The notes under the pieces were generated by a model. The model saw nothing but the letters and a program-made list of their open reading frames with translations. It searched no databases and was not told where the DNA came from. 64,000 nt of DNA. Origin: Verrucomicrobiaceae bacterium. Lineage in GTDB: Bacteria > Verrucomicrobiota > Verrucomicrobiia > Verrucomicrobiales > Verrucomicrobiaceae. Position 1 is the stretch's first letter; each line of letters opens with the position of its first letter. Where the stretch lies: positions 37,452-101,451 of the forward strand of contig JAIXSY010000016.1 of assembly GCA_027484445.1 (NCBI GenBank), written 5' to 3'. Positions 17,630 to 26,436 of this stretch are shown here, piece by piece. The translations under genes and the position numbers were made by a program.

Positions 17630-19045
17630 ATGGATTTTTTAAAGTTCCCAAGCAAGGATAACTTGTTTGTTTTATTTTTAATCTATGCAGCAATATTATT
17701 GTTGCTCTTGGTAATGCAGTTATTTTCCAAGAGGTCTTTAGGATTTCCTCTGGTTTACGCGTTCACGCTTTCTATTTTACATGCTGTTTCAGCGTATATT
17801 CATACTTTAGAAGATTATTATCCTCGAAATGCCATCTTAGTTCAGACAGGTCTAACCATGGAAACTACTTTTTATGGTTTCCGTATGACCTTGTGTGCCC
17901 TTTGCTCTCTGGTTTTTGGTGCCATTCTCGCTGAAGTTTTTTTTGGCAAAAAAGCGACACGCAAACCCTTTGTGCCATGTCGCGAGCTGACGACCCAGCT
18001 ACCGGGCACTTTGATTGTGGTTGCGCTACTGTCCTTCTTTGTGTTTGCGCCAATCTTTCGGCTGTTGCCAAGTTTGGGAACACTGACAACAGCAGGTTGC
18101 TCGTGCAGCGTAGCCGGAATCTACCTTTTCTGCTGGCAGGCTTTCCATAACAGACGACCCTTGCTGTTGCTGTTAGGTCTTGCCAGCACAGTTGTTATAC
18201 CGCTCATCACTGTGATCTTCATGGGATTCGCTAGCTACGGAGCGAGCGCGGCTGTCATCATTTGGCTGCTTGTGGCTACCTTTTACCGACCGCGTTGGCT
18301 TTCGGTGCTAACATTGTTGTTAATTGTCTATGTTGGACTCAGCTTTTATCTGAGTTGGATGGTGAGCCGTGATGGTGTGCGAGAGGCTGTGTATCAAAAA
18401 ACTGAAGTGACAGGTAGATTCGATAAACTCACACCCATTTTCGAGAACTTCCAATGGCTGGATTTGAGCCGTCACGATCATCTAGAGGTGATTGATAGCC
18501 GATTAAATCAAAACGATTTGGCAGGCAAAGCTTGGCGGCAACTGGACATCGGTCGCGTCTCTTTTGCCAATGGAGAAACTCTCGTGCTTGCAGCGATAGC
18601 ATGGGTACCGCGTGTGTTATGGCCGGGCAAGCCTGTGATAGCAGGTGGCTCGGACATGGTTAGCCGTTTTACCGGCCAGCGCTTCGCCGAAGGCACCAGC
18701 GTAGGTGCAGGGCAGGTGTTGGAATTTTATGTGAATTTTGGGTGGACGGGGCTGTTTGTTGGCTTTTTCGCGCTGGGCTTGGCGTTGCGTTGGATGGACA
18801 TGCGTGCGGCAGACTGCCTAGCGGTGGGGGACCAATGGGGCTGCGCTAGGTGGATGTTGCCTGCGATCGGGTTGATTCAGCCGGGTGGCCAAATGTCGGA
18901 GGTGATTGGTTCTGTGGCTGCTTATGCAGTATTCACAGTCATCGTTCATCATTTGTTATTCAAGAAATTCTATGAATTGGCAACAGTGCAGCCACTTCGG
19001 GTAGGCAATCGCCCCAAGCAGCTTTCTCGTCGCCGTTACTCTTGA
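17630..19045 (+). CDS. Multi-spanning membrane protein, O-antigen polymerase/ligase-like (Wzy/WaaL type)
   Basis: A 471-residue integral membrane protein with many hydrophobic segments from residue 11 (LFVLFLIYAAILLLLLVM) almost to the C-terminus. There is a large polar loop (about residues 240-360) containing the WPGKPVIAGGSDMVSRFTG segment before a final FYVNFGWTGLFVGFFALGL helix. This layout, in a glycan cluster, is typical of oligosaccharide polymerases or O-antigen ligases. No single diagnostic motif allows a choice between Wzy and WaaL. The ATG at 17630 was preferred to an upstream ATG whose leader is not protein-like. The 5' part is AT-richer than its neighbours. Confidence 0.7.
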   Translation: MDFLKFPSKDNLFVLFLIYAAILLLLLVMQLFSKRSLGFPLVYAFTLSILHAVSAYIHTLEDYYPRNAILVQTGLTMETTFYGFRMTLCALCSLVFGAILAEVFFGKKATRKPFVPCRELTTQLPGTLIVVALLSFFVFAPIFRLLPSLGTLTTAGCSCSVAGIYLFCWQAFHNRRPLLLLLGLASTVVIPLITVIFMGFASYGASAAVIIWLLVATFYRPRWLSVLTLLLIVYVGLSFYLSWMVSRDGVREAVYQKTEVTGRFDKLTPIFENFQWLDLSRHDHLEVIDSRLNQNDLAGKAWRQLDIGRVSFANGETLVLAAIAWVPRVLWPGKPVIAGGSDMVSRFTGQRFAEGTSVGAGQVLEFYVNFGWTGLFVGFFALGLALRWMDMRAADCLAVGDQWGCARWMLPAIGLIQPGGQMSEVIGSVAAYAVFTVIVHHLLFKKFYELATVQPLRVGNRPKQLSRRRYS

Positions 19046-19049
19046 ACGA

Positions 19050-20183
19050 ATGGCGGAAATGAAGACGATCCACGTTTGGGCCAGTGGTCTGGAGGAGACG
19101 GGTGGCATTCAGCATTACTCTGCCTGTTGCGTAACTGCTTTCAGGGCGCTTTTCCCGGAGGCACGAATCCGTGTCTTTAGCAAAAACGATGTTTTGGGTG
19201 GCGCAGAGATTTATGCATTTGGTCGCTTGCAGGGTTGGCAGCGAACCTTGGCTTTCGTTGGCTCAGGTCTTATCTGGGCCGTTCGTGAGCGGCCAGATTT
19301 GATCTTTGCCACCCATCCGCACTTCATGAAGGCGCTGGCACCACTGACACGTCTGGGCTTTCCCTGCCTGACGGCAGCACACGGCATCGAAGTCTGGGGC
19401 AGGCTAGGGGGTAGCATGGGGTGGGCGCTACGTTCGGCGACCGGGGTGCTACCGGTCAGTGCTTTTACGCAGCAAGTGATTCATCGGGAGGCTGGGGTGC
19501 CGTTGGCTCGGATGCCGGTGGTGGCAGACACCTTTCAGGAGGGGCAGTTCTGTCCGGGACCGCGCTCTGCTGAGCTGATGCGCCGCTACGGCCTGGTTGC
19601 GGGCCAGCCGGTGATTTTGACAGTGGGCCGTCTCTCAGCGGCGGAGCGCTACAAGGGGCACGATCAAGTGCTGCGTGCTCTCCCGGCGATGCTGAAGGAG
19701 CTGCCGGGCCTGCGCTACCTCATCGCTGGACGAGGGGATGACGAGGCAAGGCTGCGGGGCCTGGCGGCGGAGCTGGGGGTGGCGGAGCATGTCACTTTTG
19801 CGGGTTTTGTCCCGGCGGAAGAGCTGGCAGACCACTACCGCCTCTGTGATCTTTATGTGATGCCGAGCACAGGAGAGGGGTTTGGCATTGTGTATCTGGA
19901 GGCGCTGGCCTGCGGGCGTCCTTGTCTCGTGGGTGGGGAAGACGCATCTCCCGAGGCTTTGGATGGAGGCCGGTTGGGCTTTGTGGTGCCTGCGCGCGAC
20001 TCCGCAGCTATTGCAGAGACCGTCCTGCGTTTTTTTCGCCAGCAGCATGATCGACCATGGCTGCATGAGCCTGAGACGCTGCATCGTGAGGTTGTGAGAC
20101 TTTATGGCTTTGCAGCGTTCCAACGTTCACTAGCTCGGGCACTGGCTTCGCTCGGTGTCGCATCTGCGGATCTTTTGGATTGA
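19050..20183 (+). CDS. Glycosyltransferase family 4 protein
   Basis: A 377-residue GT4 enzyme. The N-terminus TIHVWASGLEETGGIQHYS has the GT4 glycine-rich acceptor loop; ILTVGRLSAAERYKGHDQVL begins the donor domain; YVMPSTGEGFGIVYLEALACG is the canonical EX7E donor site. An alternative start lies three codons downstream. It begins 4 bp after the polymerase-like gene and ends 7 bp before asparagine synthase, so the three are almost certainly one transcription unit. Confidence 0.9.
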   Translation: MAEMKTIHVWASGLEETGGIQHYSACCVTAFRALFPEARIRVFSKNDVLGGAEIYAFGRLQGWQRTLAFVGSGLIWAVRERPDLIFATHPHFMKALAPLTRLGFPCLTAAHGIEVWGRLGGSMGWALRSATGVLPVSAFTQQVIHREAGVPLARMPVVADTFQEGQFCPGPRSAELMRRYGLVAGQPVILTVGRLSAAERYKGHDQVLRALPAMLKELPGLRYLIAGRGDDEARLRGLAAELGVAEHVTFAGFVPAEELADHYRLCDLYVMPSTGEGFGIVYLEALACGRPCLVGGEDASPEALDGGRLGFVVPARDSAAIAETVLRFFRQQHDRPWLHEPETLHREVVRLYGFAAFQRSLARALASLGVASADLLD

Positions 20184-20190
20184 TTGTCAC

Positions 20191-21957
20191 ATGTGCGGCA
20201 TCGCTGGCATTCTCCAGGCCACCCCTGAAATCCAGGGGCTGGAGTCTGTGCTGGCCGGATTTCAACGGGCGCTGAGGCACCGCGGTCCTGATGACGCAGG
20301 ACTTTGGATCAGTCCATCGCAGAACATTGGCTTGGCCCACACGCGATTGGCGATTTTGGATCTTTCGCCCAGCGGTCATCAACCGATGATTTCTCAGGAC
20401 GGGCGTTACGCGATCTGCTTCAACGGCGAGATTTACAACTACCACGCTCTGCGTTCATGGCTCATTGATCGTGGGCATGTGTTCGAGAGTCATTCGGACA
20501 CAGAGGTGCTGCTGCATCTGTATGCTGAGGAAGGTGAGCGCATGGTGGAGCGGCTGCGTGGCATGTTTGCCTTTTGCCTGTGGGATGAAGCCGAACAAAC
20601 CGCGCTGCTGGCGCGTGATCCGCTGGGCATCAAGCCGCTGTATGTGCATGAGGCACGGGGCAGGCTGGCTTTTGCCTCCGAGCTGCGGGCGCTGACTCGC
20701 AGCGGTTTGTTCAAGCCAAGCCTGGATGTGCAGGCGGTGCGGGGTTTCTTTGAAACCGGTACGGTGCCAGAGCCGCTGACCTTGGTCCATGAAGTGCGGA
20801 TGCTGGAGGCGGGACACACGCTGGTCTGGCGTGCGGATGGTGCCAAGCGCCGCTCGTTCTGGCGGCTGGAGTTCGGCCGCGAGTTCGCGGGCGATCCGGT
20901 GCAGCAGACGCGTGAGGCGCTGCTGGACAGCGTGCGGCATCATTTTGTCAGCGATGTACCGGTCGGCGTATTCCTGAGCGGTGGCATTGACTCGACGGCG
21001 CTGCTGGCGTTGGCGGGTGAAACCGGCCACCGGGGTGTCGGCAGCTTTTCCATCACGGTGGATGATCCGGCGGCGGATGAGGGTGCGGTGGCTAGGCGCA
21101 CGGCTCAGTACTTTGGGTCGGACCACCACGAGATGCGGCTGGATGCGGAGGTGGCGCGTGCTTTGTTCCGTGAGTTCCTGAAGCACACGGACCAGCCGAG
21201 CATTGATGGGCTGAACACGTTTACGGTTTCTGCGCTAGCGCGCCAGCATGGGATGAAGGTGGTGCTCAGTGGCCTGGGCGGCGATGAATTGTTCGGCGGC
21301 TACTCCAGCTTCACGAAGATCCCGCAGATGCTGCGCCTGCATCCGCTGATGAGTCGCCTGCCCGGCCTGCCTACGCTGCTCCAGCACGGTAGGCCGCAGC
21401 ATCGCAGGCTGGCTGACTACCTGCGTGGCCCTGGCGATGTGCCAGCTGCGTTTTCCGCCCTGCGCGGCATTTTTTCCCAACAAGAAGCCGCCGCGCTCAC
21501 GGCCTGGCTCGCTGATTCGTCAGATCGTACGGATGGTCCTGATCTGACGGATCAGGCCGATCCCAGAGACCACGTCTCTGCTCTAGAAATGACCCGCTAC
21601 ATGCGCAACCAATTGTTGCGAGACAGCGATGTCATGAGCATGGCGCACGGGCTGGAGCTGCGCGTGCCGCTGGTGGATCGCGTGTTGGTGGAAAAAGTGG
21701 CCGCCATCCCTGCCCGGCAGCGGCTTTTGCCGAACAAGGGCCTGCTCACTGCCGCTGTGTCAGAGCTGCCGGAGTGGGTGGTGAACCAGAAAAAGCGCGG
21801 CTTTCTTTTCCCCTACCAGCAGTGGCTGGGCGGCACGTGGGGCGGTGCTTTTGCGGAAGCCTGTGCTGGTGCGCCGGTGCCGACTCAGCTTTGGTATCAA
21901 AAGTGGAGCGTGTTCATGCTGAAACACAGCCTGGAGGTGCTGGGCCTGCGCTCATGA
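20191..21957 (+). CDS. asnB: Asparagine synthase (glutamine-hydrolysing)-type amidotransferase
   Basis: A 588-residue two-domain enzyme. The start is fixed by MCGIAGI, where Cys2 becomes the N-terminal nucleophile of the glutaminase domain, followed by HRGPDDAG and FNGEIYNYHALR. The synthetase domain has the PP-loop LSGGIDSTALLAL (about residue 260) and GGDELFGGY (about 363). Such paralogues in polysaccharide clusters may amidate uronic acids or modify sugars rather than make free asparagine; that is inference. An in-frame insertion at about residues 440-457 (SDRTDGPDLTDQADP) is encoded by a palindromic repeat. The stop overlaps the next start (ATGA). Confidence 0.9.
   Translation: MCGIAGILQATPEIQGLESVLAGFQRALRHRGPDDAGLWISPSQNIGLAHTRLAILDLSPSGHQPMISQDGRYAICFNGEIYNYHALRSWLIDRGHVFESHSDTEVLLHLYAEEGERMVERLRGMFAFCLWDEAEQTALLARDPLGIKPLYVHEARGRLAFASELRALTRSGLFKPSLDVQAVRGFFETGTVPEPLTLVHEVRMLEAGHTLVWRADGAKRRSFWRLEFGREFAGDPVQQTREALLDSVRHHFVSDVPVGVFLSGGIDSTALLALAGETGHRGVGSFSITVDDPAADEGAVARRTAQYFGSDHHEMRLDAEVARALFREFLKHTDQPSIDGLNTFTVSALARQHGMKVVLSGLGGDELFGGYSSFTKIPQMLRLHPLMSRLPGLPTLLQHGRPQHRRLADYLRGPGDVPAAFSALRGIFSQQEAAALTAWLADSSDRTDGPDLTDQADPRDHVSALEMTRYMRNQLLRDSDVMSMAHGLELRVPLVDRVLVEKVAAIPARQRLLPNKGLLTAAVSELPEWVVNQKKRGFLFPYQQWLGGTWGGAFAEACAGAPVPTQLWYQKWSVFMLKHSLEVLGLRS
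21518..21556. repeat. Palindromic element inside the asparagine synthase gene
   Basis: Two nested perfect inverted repeats share a central arm. CGTCAGATC (21518-21526) pairs with GATCTGACG (21541-21549), and CCTGATC (21538-21544) pairs with GATCAGG (21550-21556). The length keeps the reading frame. It encodes an acidic, low-complexity loop unlike the surrounding enzyme, consistent with insertion of a REP-like element. Confidence 0.6.
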
Positions 21958-23123
21958 GAGTGCTGCATGTCATCCCGTCCCTGGCAGCCAGCGAAGGCGG
22001 GCCCAGCCTGGCGCTGCCGGTGATGGCCGCCGCGCTCGCGGCGCGCGGGGTTGCAATGGATGTGGTGACGACGGACGACGACGGCCCTGGACGGCAGCTG
22101 CCGGCGGAGCAGTCCGGCTGGCAAGAGATGCCTGGTGGCTGGCGGCTGCGGCGCTTTCCGAAGCAGACGGAGTTTTACAAAGCCTCCCTGCCCATGGCGC
22201 TCTGGCTGCTGCGGCATGTGGCGGATTATGACCTGGTGCATGTCCACGCGGTGTTCTCCTTTTGCCCGGGCGCGGCCAGTGCGGCGGCGCATCTGCGCGG
22301 CGTGCCGTTCATTGTGCGCCCCCTTGGCACCTTGAACGCCTGGGGCATGAAAAACCGCCGTCGCTGGGTGAAGGCGCTGTCCTTCCGCCTGCTGGACAGG
22401 CCGCTGCTGGACCACGCTGCGGCGCTGCACTGCACCAGCCGCGCGGAGGCGGAGGAACTTGCGCCGCTGGGCATCCGGGCGCAGCCGGTCGTGGTGCCGC
22501 TGGGCATGGACCTGACTGCTTTTGACATGCTGCCGCCTGCTTCGGAGTTTGAGACGATGTTTCCTGAAGCCGCTGGAGGCAGGAGTTTTCTCTTCCTTTC
22601 TCGCCTGAATCCGAAAAAAGGCCTGGAGACCCTGCTGGCCGCCTTTGCCCGCTGCCAGGCACGCAGGCAGGGCTGGCGGCTGGTGCTGGCAGGTTCGGGC
22701 GATGCCGCCTATGAGCTGGAACTTCACAAGCTGGCGACGGCGCTGGGCATCGTGGAGGCGGTGACATGGACGGGTTTTTTGCGCGGTCATGCGCGGCTCG
22801 CGGCCCTGTCTGCCTGCTCTGTTTTTGTGCTGCCTTCGTACTCGGAGAATTTCGGCATCGCCCTTCTGGAAGCCATGGCCGCAGGGTGTGCTTGCCTTTC
22901 CACCCCAGGTGTGGCCCTGGCCGCCGAGGCCGCGCCCGCAGGTGCGGTGCTGCTGTGCCAAGGCGCAGTCGAGGAGCTGGCCCAGGCGCTGGATGCACTG
23001 GCGGCGGACGGGCAGCTCCGCCAGCAGTTGGGCCAGCGTGCCGCAGCCCTGGCGCGCGCCACCTACTCGGCCCCAGCTATGGCGGAGGCGTTGGAAAGTC
23101 TTTACCGCCGCTGTCTCCAGTGA
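21954..23123 (+). CDS. Glycosyltransferase family 4 protein
   Basis: A 389-residue GT4 transferase. It starts RVLHVIPSLAASEGGPSLAL, has DLVHVHAVFSFCPGAAS in the acceptor domain, FLFLSRLNPKKGLETLLAAF at the domain boundary, and PSYSENFGIALLEAMAAGCA as the EX7E donor site. The ATG overlaps the asparagine synthase stop; the in-frame ORF upstream is a shadow of that gene. A long antisense ORF (21897-23156) covers it but has no recognisable features. Confidence 0.9.
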   Translation: MRVLHVIPSLAASEGGPSLALPVMAAALAARGVAMDVVTTDDDGPGRQLPAEQSGWQEMPGGWRLRRFPKQTEFYKASLPMALWLLRHVADYDLVHVHAVFSFCPGAASAAAHLRGVPFIVRPLGTLNAWGMKNRRRWVKALSFRLLDRPLLDHAAALHCTSRAEAEELAPLGIRAQPVVVPLGMDLTAFDMLPPASEFETMFPEAAGGRSFLFLSRLNPKKGLETLLAAFARCQARRQGWRLVLAGSGDAAYELELHKLATALGIVEAVTWTGFLRGHARLAALSACSVFVLPSYSENFGIALLEAMAAGCACLSTPGVALAAEAAPAGAVLLCQGAVEELAQALDALAADGQLRQQLGQRAAALARATYSAPAMAEALESLYRRCLQ

Positions 23124-23136
23124 TTCGCTCTTCATC

Positions 23137-23814
23137 ATGATCTCCCGCCGCGCCAAAGCCCTGTTCTACACCCTCGCCGGTCCGCTGATGCGCGTCAGCG
23201 GGTCCATTTACCGGGCCACCCAATCCCCGCCCACGGGCGGCAGCGCCTGCGTGCGCGTTCACCTGGGGCCGGGCCAGCGGAACTACCTGCCCGGCTGGAT
23301 CAATGTGGACGCCAACCGCTTCACCGGAAAATGCGATGTCTGGGCGGATCTGGCGCAGGGGCTGCCCTTCCGCGACGCCTCGGTGGACGCGATCTATTCG
23401 CACCATGTCATCGAGCATCTGCCCGACCTGGCGGGCCACTTTGCGGAGATGTTTCGCATTTTGAAACCCGGCGGCGTGATTCGTGTGGGCGGGCCGAATG
23501 GCGATGCCGCCATGCGCGAATACCTGGCGGGCAACAGCGCCTGGTTCTCCGACTTTCCGGACAAGCGCGCCTCCATCGGCGGCAGGCTGGAAAACTACAT
23601 CTTCTGCCGCCAGGAGCACCTGACTATCCTCACACCTTCCTTTCTGGAGGAGCTGGCGTCTGCCGCAGGCTTTGCCGAGATCACCGTGGTGATGCCTGTG
23701 ACAGAAACGCGCTATCCTGCGCTCTTTGACGCGCCCGTGTTGGCCCTGGAGTGGGAAAGCACGCCGGAGTCTCCGCATACACTGCTCTTCGAGGCCCGCA
23801 AACCCGCCGCATGA
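23137..23814 (+). CDS. Class I SAM-dependent methyltransferase (Methyltransf_11-like)
   Basis: A 225-residue protein whose middle reads YLPGWINVDANRFTGKCDVW, LPFRDASVDAIYSHHVIEHL and FRILKPGGVIRVGGPNG. This is the hallmark of small predicted methyltransferases found in glycan clusters; the region before WINVD replaces the usual glycine loop with LGPGQRN. The start ATG is 13 bp after the GT4 stop, and the upstream in-frame extension overlaps that gene. The stop overlaps the next GT2 start. It probably modifies a sugar or a lipid-linked intermediate. Confidence 0.8.
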   Translation: MISRRAKALFYTLAGPLMRVSGSIYRATQSPPTGGSACVRVHLGPGQRNYLPGWINVDANRFTGKCDVWADLAQGLPFRDASVDAIYSHHVIEHLPDLAGHFAEMFRILKPGGVIRVGGPNGDAAMREYLAGNSAWFSDFPDKRASIGGRLENYIFCRQEHLTILTPSFLEELASAAGFAEITVVMPVTETRYPALFDAPVLALEWESTPESPHTLLFEARKPAA

Positions 23815-24578
23815 ACCTCGCCGACATCACCCCGCTGGTGCTGACCTGGAATGAGGCACCGAACCTGGAGCGCACGCTGGCTCGGCTAGCCTGGGCAGAG
23901 CAGGTGGTGGTGCTGGACAGCGGCAGCACGGATGGTACGCAGGACATTGCGCGGCGTTTCTCCAACGTGCGCTTGGAAACGCGCCCGTTTGATAATCACA
24001 CCAGCCAGTGGAACCACGGCGTGGATTTGGTCCGCACGCCCTGGGTGCTATCGCTGGATGCGGACTACGTTTTGGGCGCTGGGTTTGAGCAGGAGCTGGC
24101 CGACCTGGATGGAAGGGCGGCGGCCTATGAGGCGGCGTTTCGTTACTTGATCGGTGGCCAGCCGCTGCGAGCCAGCCTTTATCCGCCTCGTGCGGTGCTT
24201 TTCCAGAAAAGCGGCTGCCGTTATGTGCAGGACGGGCATACCCAGCTGCTGTCGGTTCAGGGTTCAGTGAAAGCGTTGCGCTCGATGATCAATCACGATG
24301 ACCGCAAGCCATTGTCGCGCTGGATCGCGTCTCAGGACAAGTATGCGCTGCTGGAGGCTGAGAAGCTGCTGGCCGCAGATCCGGCCACGCTGCGCGTGCA
24401 GGACCGCCTGCGCCGCACAGGCTGGGCAGCTGTGCCCGCTACGCTGATCTATACCCTTGTGGTGAAGAGGACGCTGCTGGACGGCTGGCGTGGCTGGTTT
24501 TATACCCTACAGCGCGTGCTGGCGGAGATCATGCTGGCGCTGCGGCTGCTGGAGGCGAGGCTCCGTCCCCAATCATGA
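23811..24578 (+). CDS. Glycosyltransferase family 2 protein (WaaE/KdtX-like)
   Basis: A 255-residue GT2 enzyme with PLVLTWNEAPNLERTLARL, VVLDSGSTDGTQDIAR and WVLSLDADYVL (DAD metal site). This matches the short GT2 branch that includes LPS-core beta-glucosyltransferases such as WaaE/LgtF. The C-terminal end carries a hydrophobic/basic stretch (FYTLQRVLAEIMLALRLLEA) likely to associate with the membrane. ATGA overlaps are present at both ends. Confidence 0.87.
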   Translation: MNLADITPLVLTWNEAPNLERTLARLAWAEQVVVLDSGSTDGTQDIARRFSNVRLETRPFDNHTSQWNHGVDLVRTPWVLSLDADYVLGAGFEQELADLDGRAAAYEAAFRYLIGGQPLRASLYPPRAVLFQKSGCRYVQDGHTQLLSVQGSVKALRSMINHDDRKPLSRWIASQDKYALLEAEKLLAADPATLRVQDRLRRTGWAAVPATLIYTLVVKRTLLDGWRGWFYTLQRVLAEIMLALRLLEARLRPQS

Positions 24579-25567
24579 CGCTGGACGAGATCATCCTCGC
24601 GGCCCAGTCGCACGATGCCTTTGCCAAGAAGGTGCTGGGAGATCCCGCACTGGCAGTGCCACTTTTCCAGGGGCACCTGCCGCCAGCCATTGCCCAGCAG
24701 GTGAACTGGGAAACGCTGACGGTGCTGCCGCCCTCGTTTGTGAAAAGCACACTCCAGCAGACCCATGCCGACCTGCTCTTCACCGCGCGCTTTGCTGCGC
24801 CAGAGGCTGGTGAGGTGCTGCTGCATCTGCTGTTTGAGCACCAGACCACGGTGGAGCCGCTCATGCCGCTGCGCCTGCTCGGCTACATGCATGAACTCTG
24901 GTTCCGGCAGGCCAGGGCGGGTGGCCTGCCGCTGCTGCCCGTCATCCCCTTTGTGCTGAATCAGGGGCCCCAGCCATGGACGCCCTCCCCACAGTTTGAG
25001 GACTTGGTTTCCCTCCCTAGCGGAGCGGAAAGCCCACTGCGGGAGTTCGTGCCACGCTTCAGGCATGTGCTGCTGGACTTGGCTTCGTTTGATCCAGCCA
25101 AAGAAGAGCATCACGCGCCGCTGCGCATCATCCTCCAGCTGATGAAATTGGCGCGGATGAAGCGCATCATGGAGTTTTTCACTTGGCTGGCAGGTGAGTG
25201 TGAGCACGTCAAAATCCACCTGGATGACGATCTCCTGCGGCTGAGCTTGGTGTATGCCTTCAATGCGGACCCTGGGCTTGACCTGGAAAACATCGTCCGT
25301 ACACTTCCAGGAGAATCAAACCTCAAGCAGCAGACCATGATCATTGCAGAAACTTTGTTTGACCGCCTGAGGCAAGAAGGACGCCAAGAAGGACGCCAGG
25401 AGGGCCAGGTGGCAGGTGTCTGGATGGGCAAGCTACAGATGCTGGAGACCCTGATGGGACGTGCGCTCACGCCGGAGGGTGAACTCGCCGGGCTAGAGGT
25501 CGCCGATTTACGCCAGCGTTTTGAAGCCCTGGAGGCGGAGTATAATTCCGCATTCAAGTCATCCTGA
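24575..25567 (+). CDS. Rpn family recombination-promoting nuclease / putative transposase (PD-(D/E)XK)
   Basis: A 330-residue protein with the Rpn/Transposase_31 layout. HDAFAKKVLGDP comes near the start, then HADLLFTARF and VLLHLLFEHQTT, which supply the catalytic D and E-x-Q of the PD-(D/E)XK nuclease fold, then MPLRLLGYMHELWF and LLPVIPFVLNQGP. Known Rpn proteins are DNA endonucleases that stimulate RecA-independent recombination. The C-terminus has the characteristic RQEGRQEGRQEGQ repeat. It is translationally coupled (ATGA) to a glycosyltransferase, an odd place for such a gene. No terminal repeats are visible, so it is not part of a recognisable IS. Confidence 0.8.
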   Translation: MTLDEIILAAQSHDAFAKKVLGDPALAVPLFQGHLPPAIAQQVNWETLTVLPPSFVKSTLQQTHADLLFTARFAAPEAGEVLLHLLFEHQTTVEPLMPLRLLGYMHELWFRQARAGGLPLLPVIPFVLNQGPQPWTPSPQFEDLVSLPSGAESPLREFVPRFRHVLLDLASFDPAKEEHHAPLRIILQLMKLARMKRIMEFFTWLAGECEHVKIHLDDDLLRLSLVYAFNADPGLDLENIVRTLPGESNLKQQTMIIAETLFDRLRQEGRQEGRQEGQVAGVWMGKLQMLETLMGRALTPEGELAGLEVADLRQRFEALEAEYNSAFKSS

Positions 25568-25608
25568 CCCCCATCGCTCCGCCCGGGCCAACCCCAGGAC
25601 TGATCCAC

Positions 25609-26367
25609 ATGCCACCGTACCCGGATTTGGTTCACCTCGTGGTTCCCTGCTACCGCGAGAGCGCACGCATCGGGGGGTTCCTGCCAGATCTTTGCCGTGA
25701 AATGATGGCGCTGGGCGGGGTGCGCGTGCAGGTGGTGGAGGATGGTTCCGAGCCGCGTGAAGCCGCTGCCATGCAGGCGCTGGTGGACCCACTGCGCGTG
25801 AGCTATCCCTGCCTGCTGCCGGTGAAGCTGCTGCCAAAAAACTTAGGCAAAGGCGGCGCGGTGTATGCAGGCTGGGCGGATCACGGCGGAGCGGATTGGC
25901 TGGCTTTTGTGGATGCCGATGGCTCCTGCTCTGCCACCGAGACTGCGCGACTTTTGGCTCTGAGGCCGAGGGCGGAAGCTCCACCCAAGGCGCTCTTTGC
26001 CTCTCGGGTGAAGATGCTGGGCCGCCGCGTGGAAAGGCTGTTGAAGCGCCATCTGCTGGGCCGAGTGTATGCCACGCTCGTCTCTGAGCTGCTGGACGTG
26101 CCCGTCTATGATTCTCAGTGCGGGCTGAAGCTGGTGCCCCGTGCTGCCTATGAGAGGATCGCCACGCAACTGAAGGTCATGGGTTTCGCCTTTGATGTCG
26201 AGCTCATGGCAGCGCTGCTGGAGGCGGGCTATGCGATTCAGGAGGTGCCGATCGACTGGCAGGAAATGCCCGGCGGCAAGGTCAGCCTGCTGCGCGATTC
26301 CTGGAGGATGGCCCGTGATGTTTGGGACATTCGCTGCCGACGCCCGACTTGGCGTCAGGGTGCGTAA
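25609..26367 (+). CDS. Glycosyltransferase family 2, dolichyl-phosphate-mannose-synthase-like
   Basis: A 252-residue GT2 protein. HLVVPCYRESARIGGFLPDL, VVEDGSEP, KNLGKGGAVYAGW and WLAFVDADGSCS follow the DPM1-like pattern, where DADG binds the metal. Such enzymes load a sugar on polyprenyl phosphate or act directly in glycan assembly. No C-terminal GtrA-like membrane domain is fused. It starts 41 bp after the Rpn gene and appears to close the glycan cluster. Confidence 0.85.
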   Translation: MPPYPDLVHLVVPCYRESARIGGFLPDLCREMMALGGVRVQVVEDGSEPREAAAMQALVDPLRVSYPCLLPVKLLPKNLGKGGAVYAGWADHGGADWLAFVDADGSCSATETARLLALRPRAEAPPKALFASRVKMLGRRVERLLKRHLLGRVYATLVSELLDVPVYDSQCGLKLVPRAAYERIATQLKVMGFAFDVELMAALLEAGYAIQEVPIDWQEMPGGKVSLLRDSWRMARDVWDIRCRRPTWRQGA

Positions 26368-26436
26368 TGTGCATTGGCTGCTTTTTGCCCATGGCGCTGG
26401 TCTGGGGGCAGAGTAGAGGCCACCTGCACGTTTCTC

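Noticed and set aside
21897..23156. 419-codon ORF on - opposite a GT4 gene
   Set aside because: It is arginine/glutamine/histidine-rich shadow composition; the + strand encodes a full GT4 with ATGA coupling.
1..26367. A classical antiphage defence island hidden in the first 26 kb
   Set aside because: Apart from the Rpn nuclease, all genes are glycan biosynthesis enzymes; no restriction, CBASS, retron or toxin-antitoxin module could be identified.
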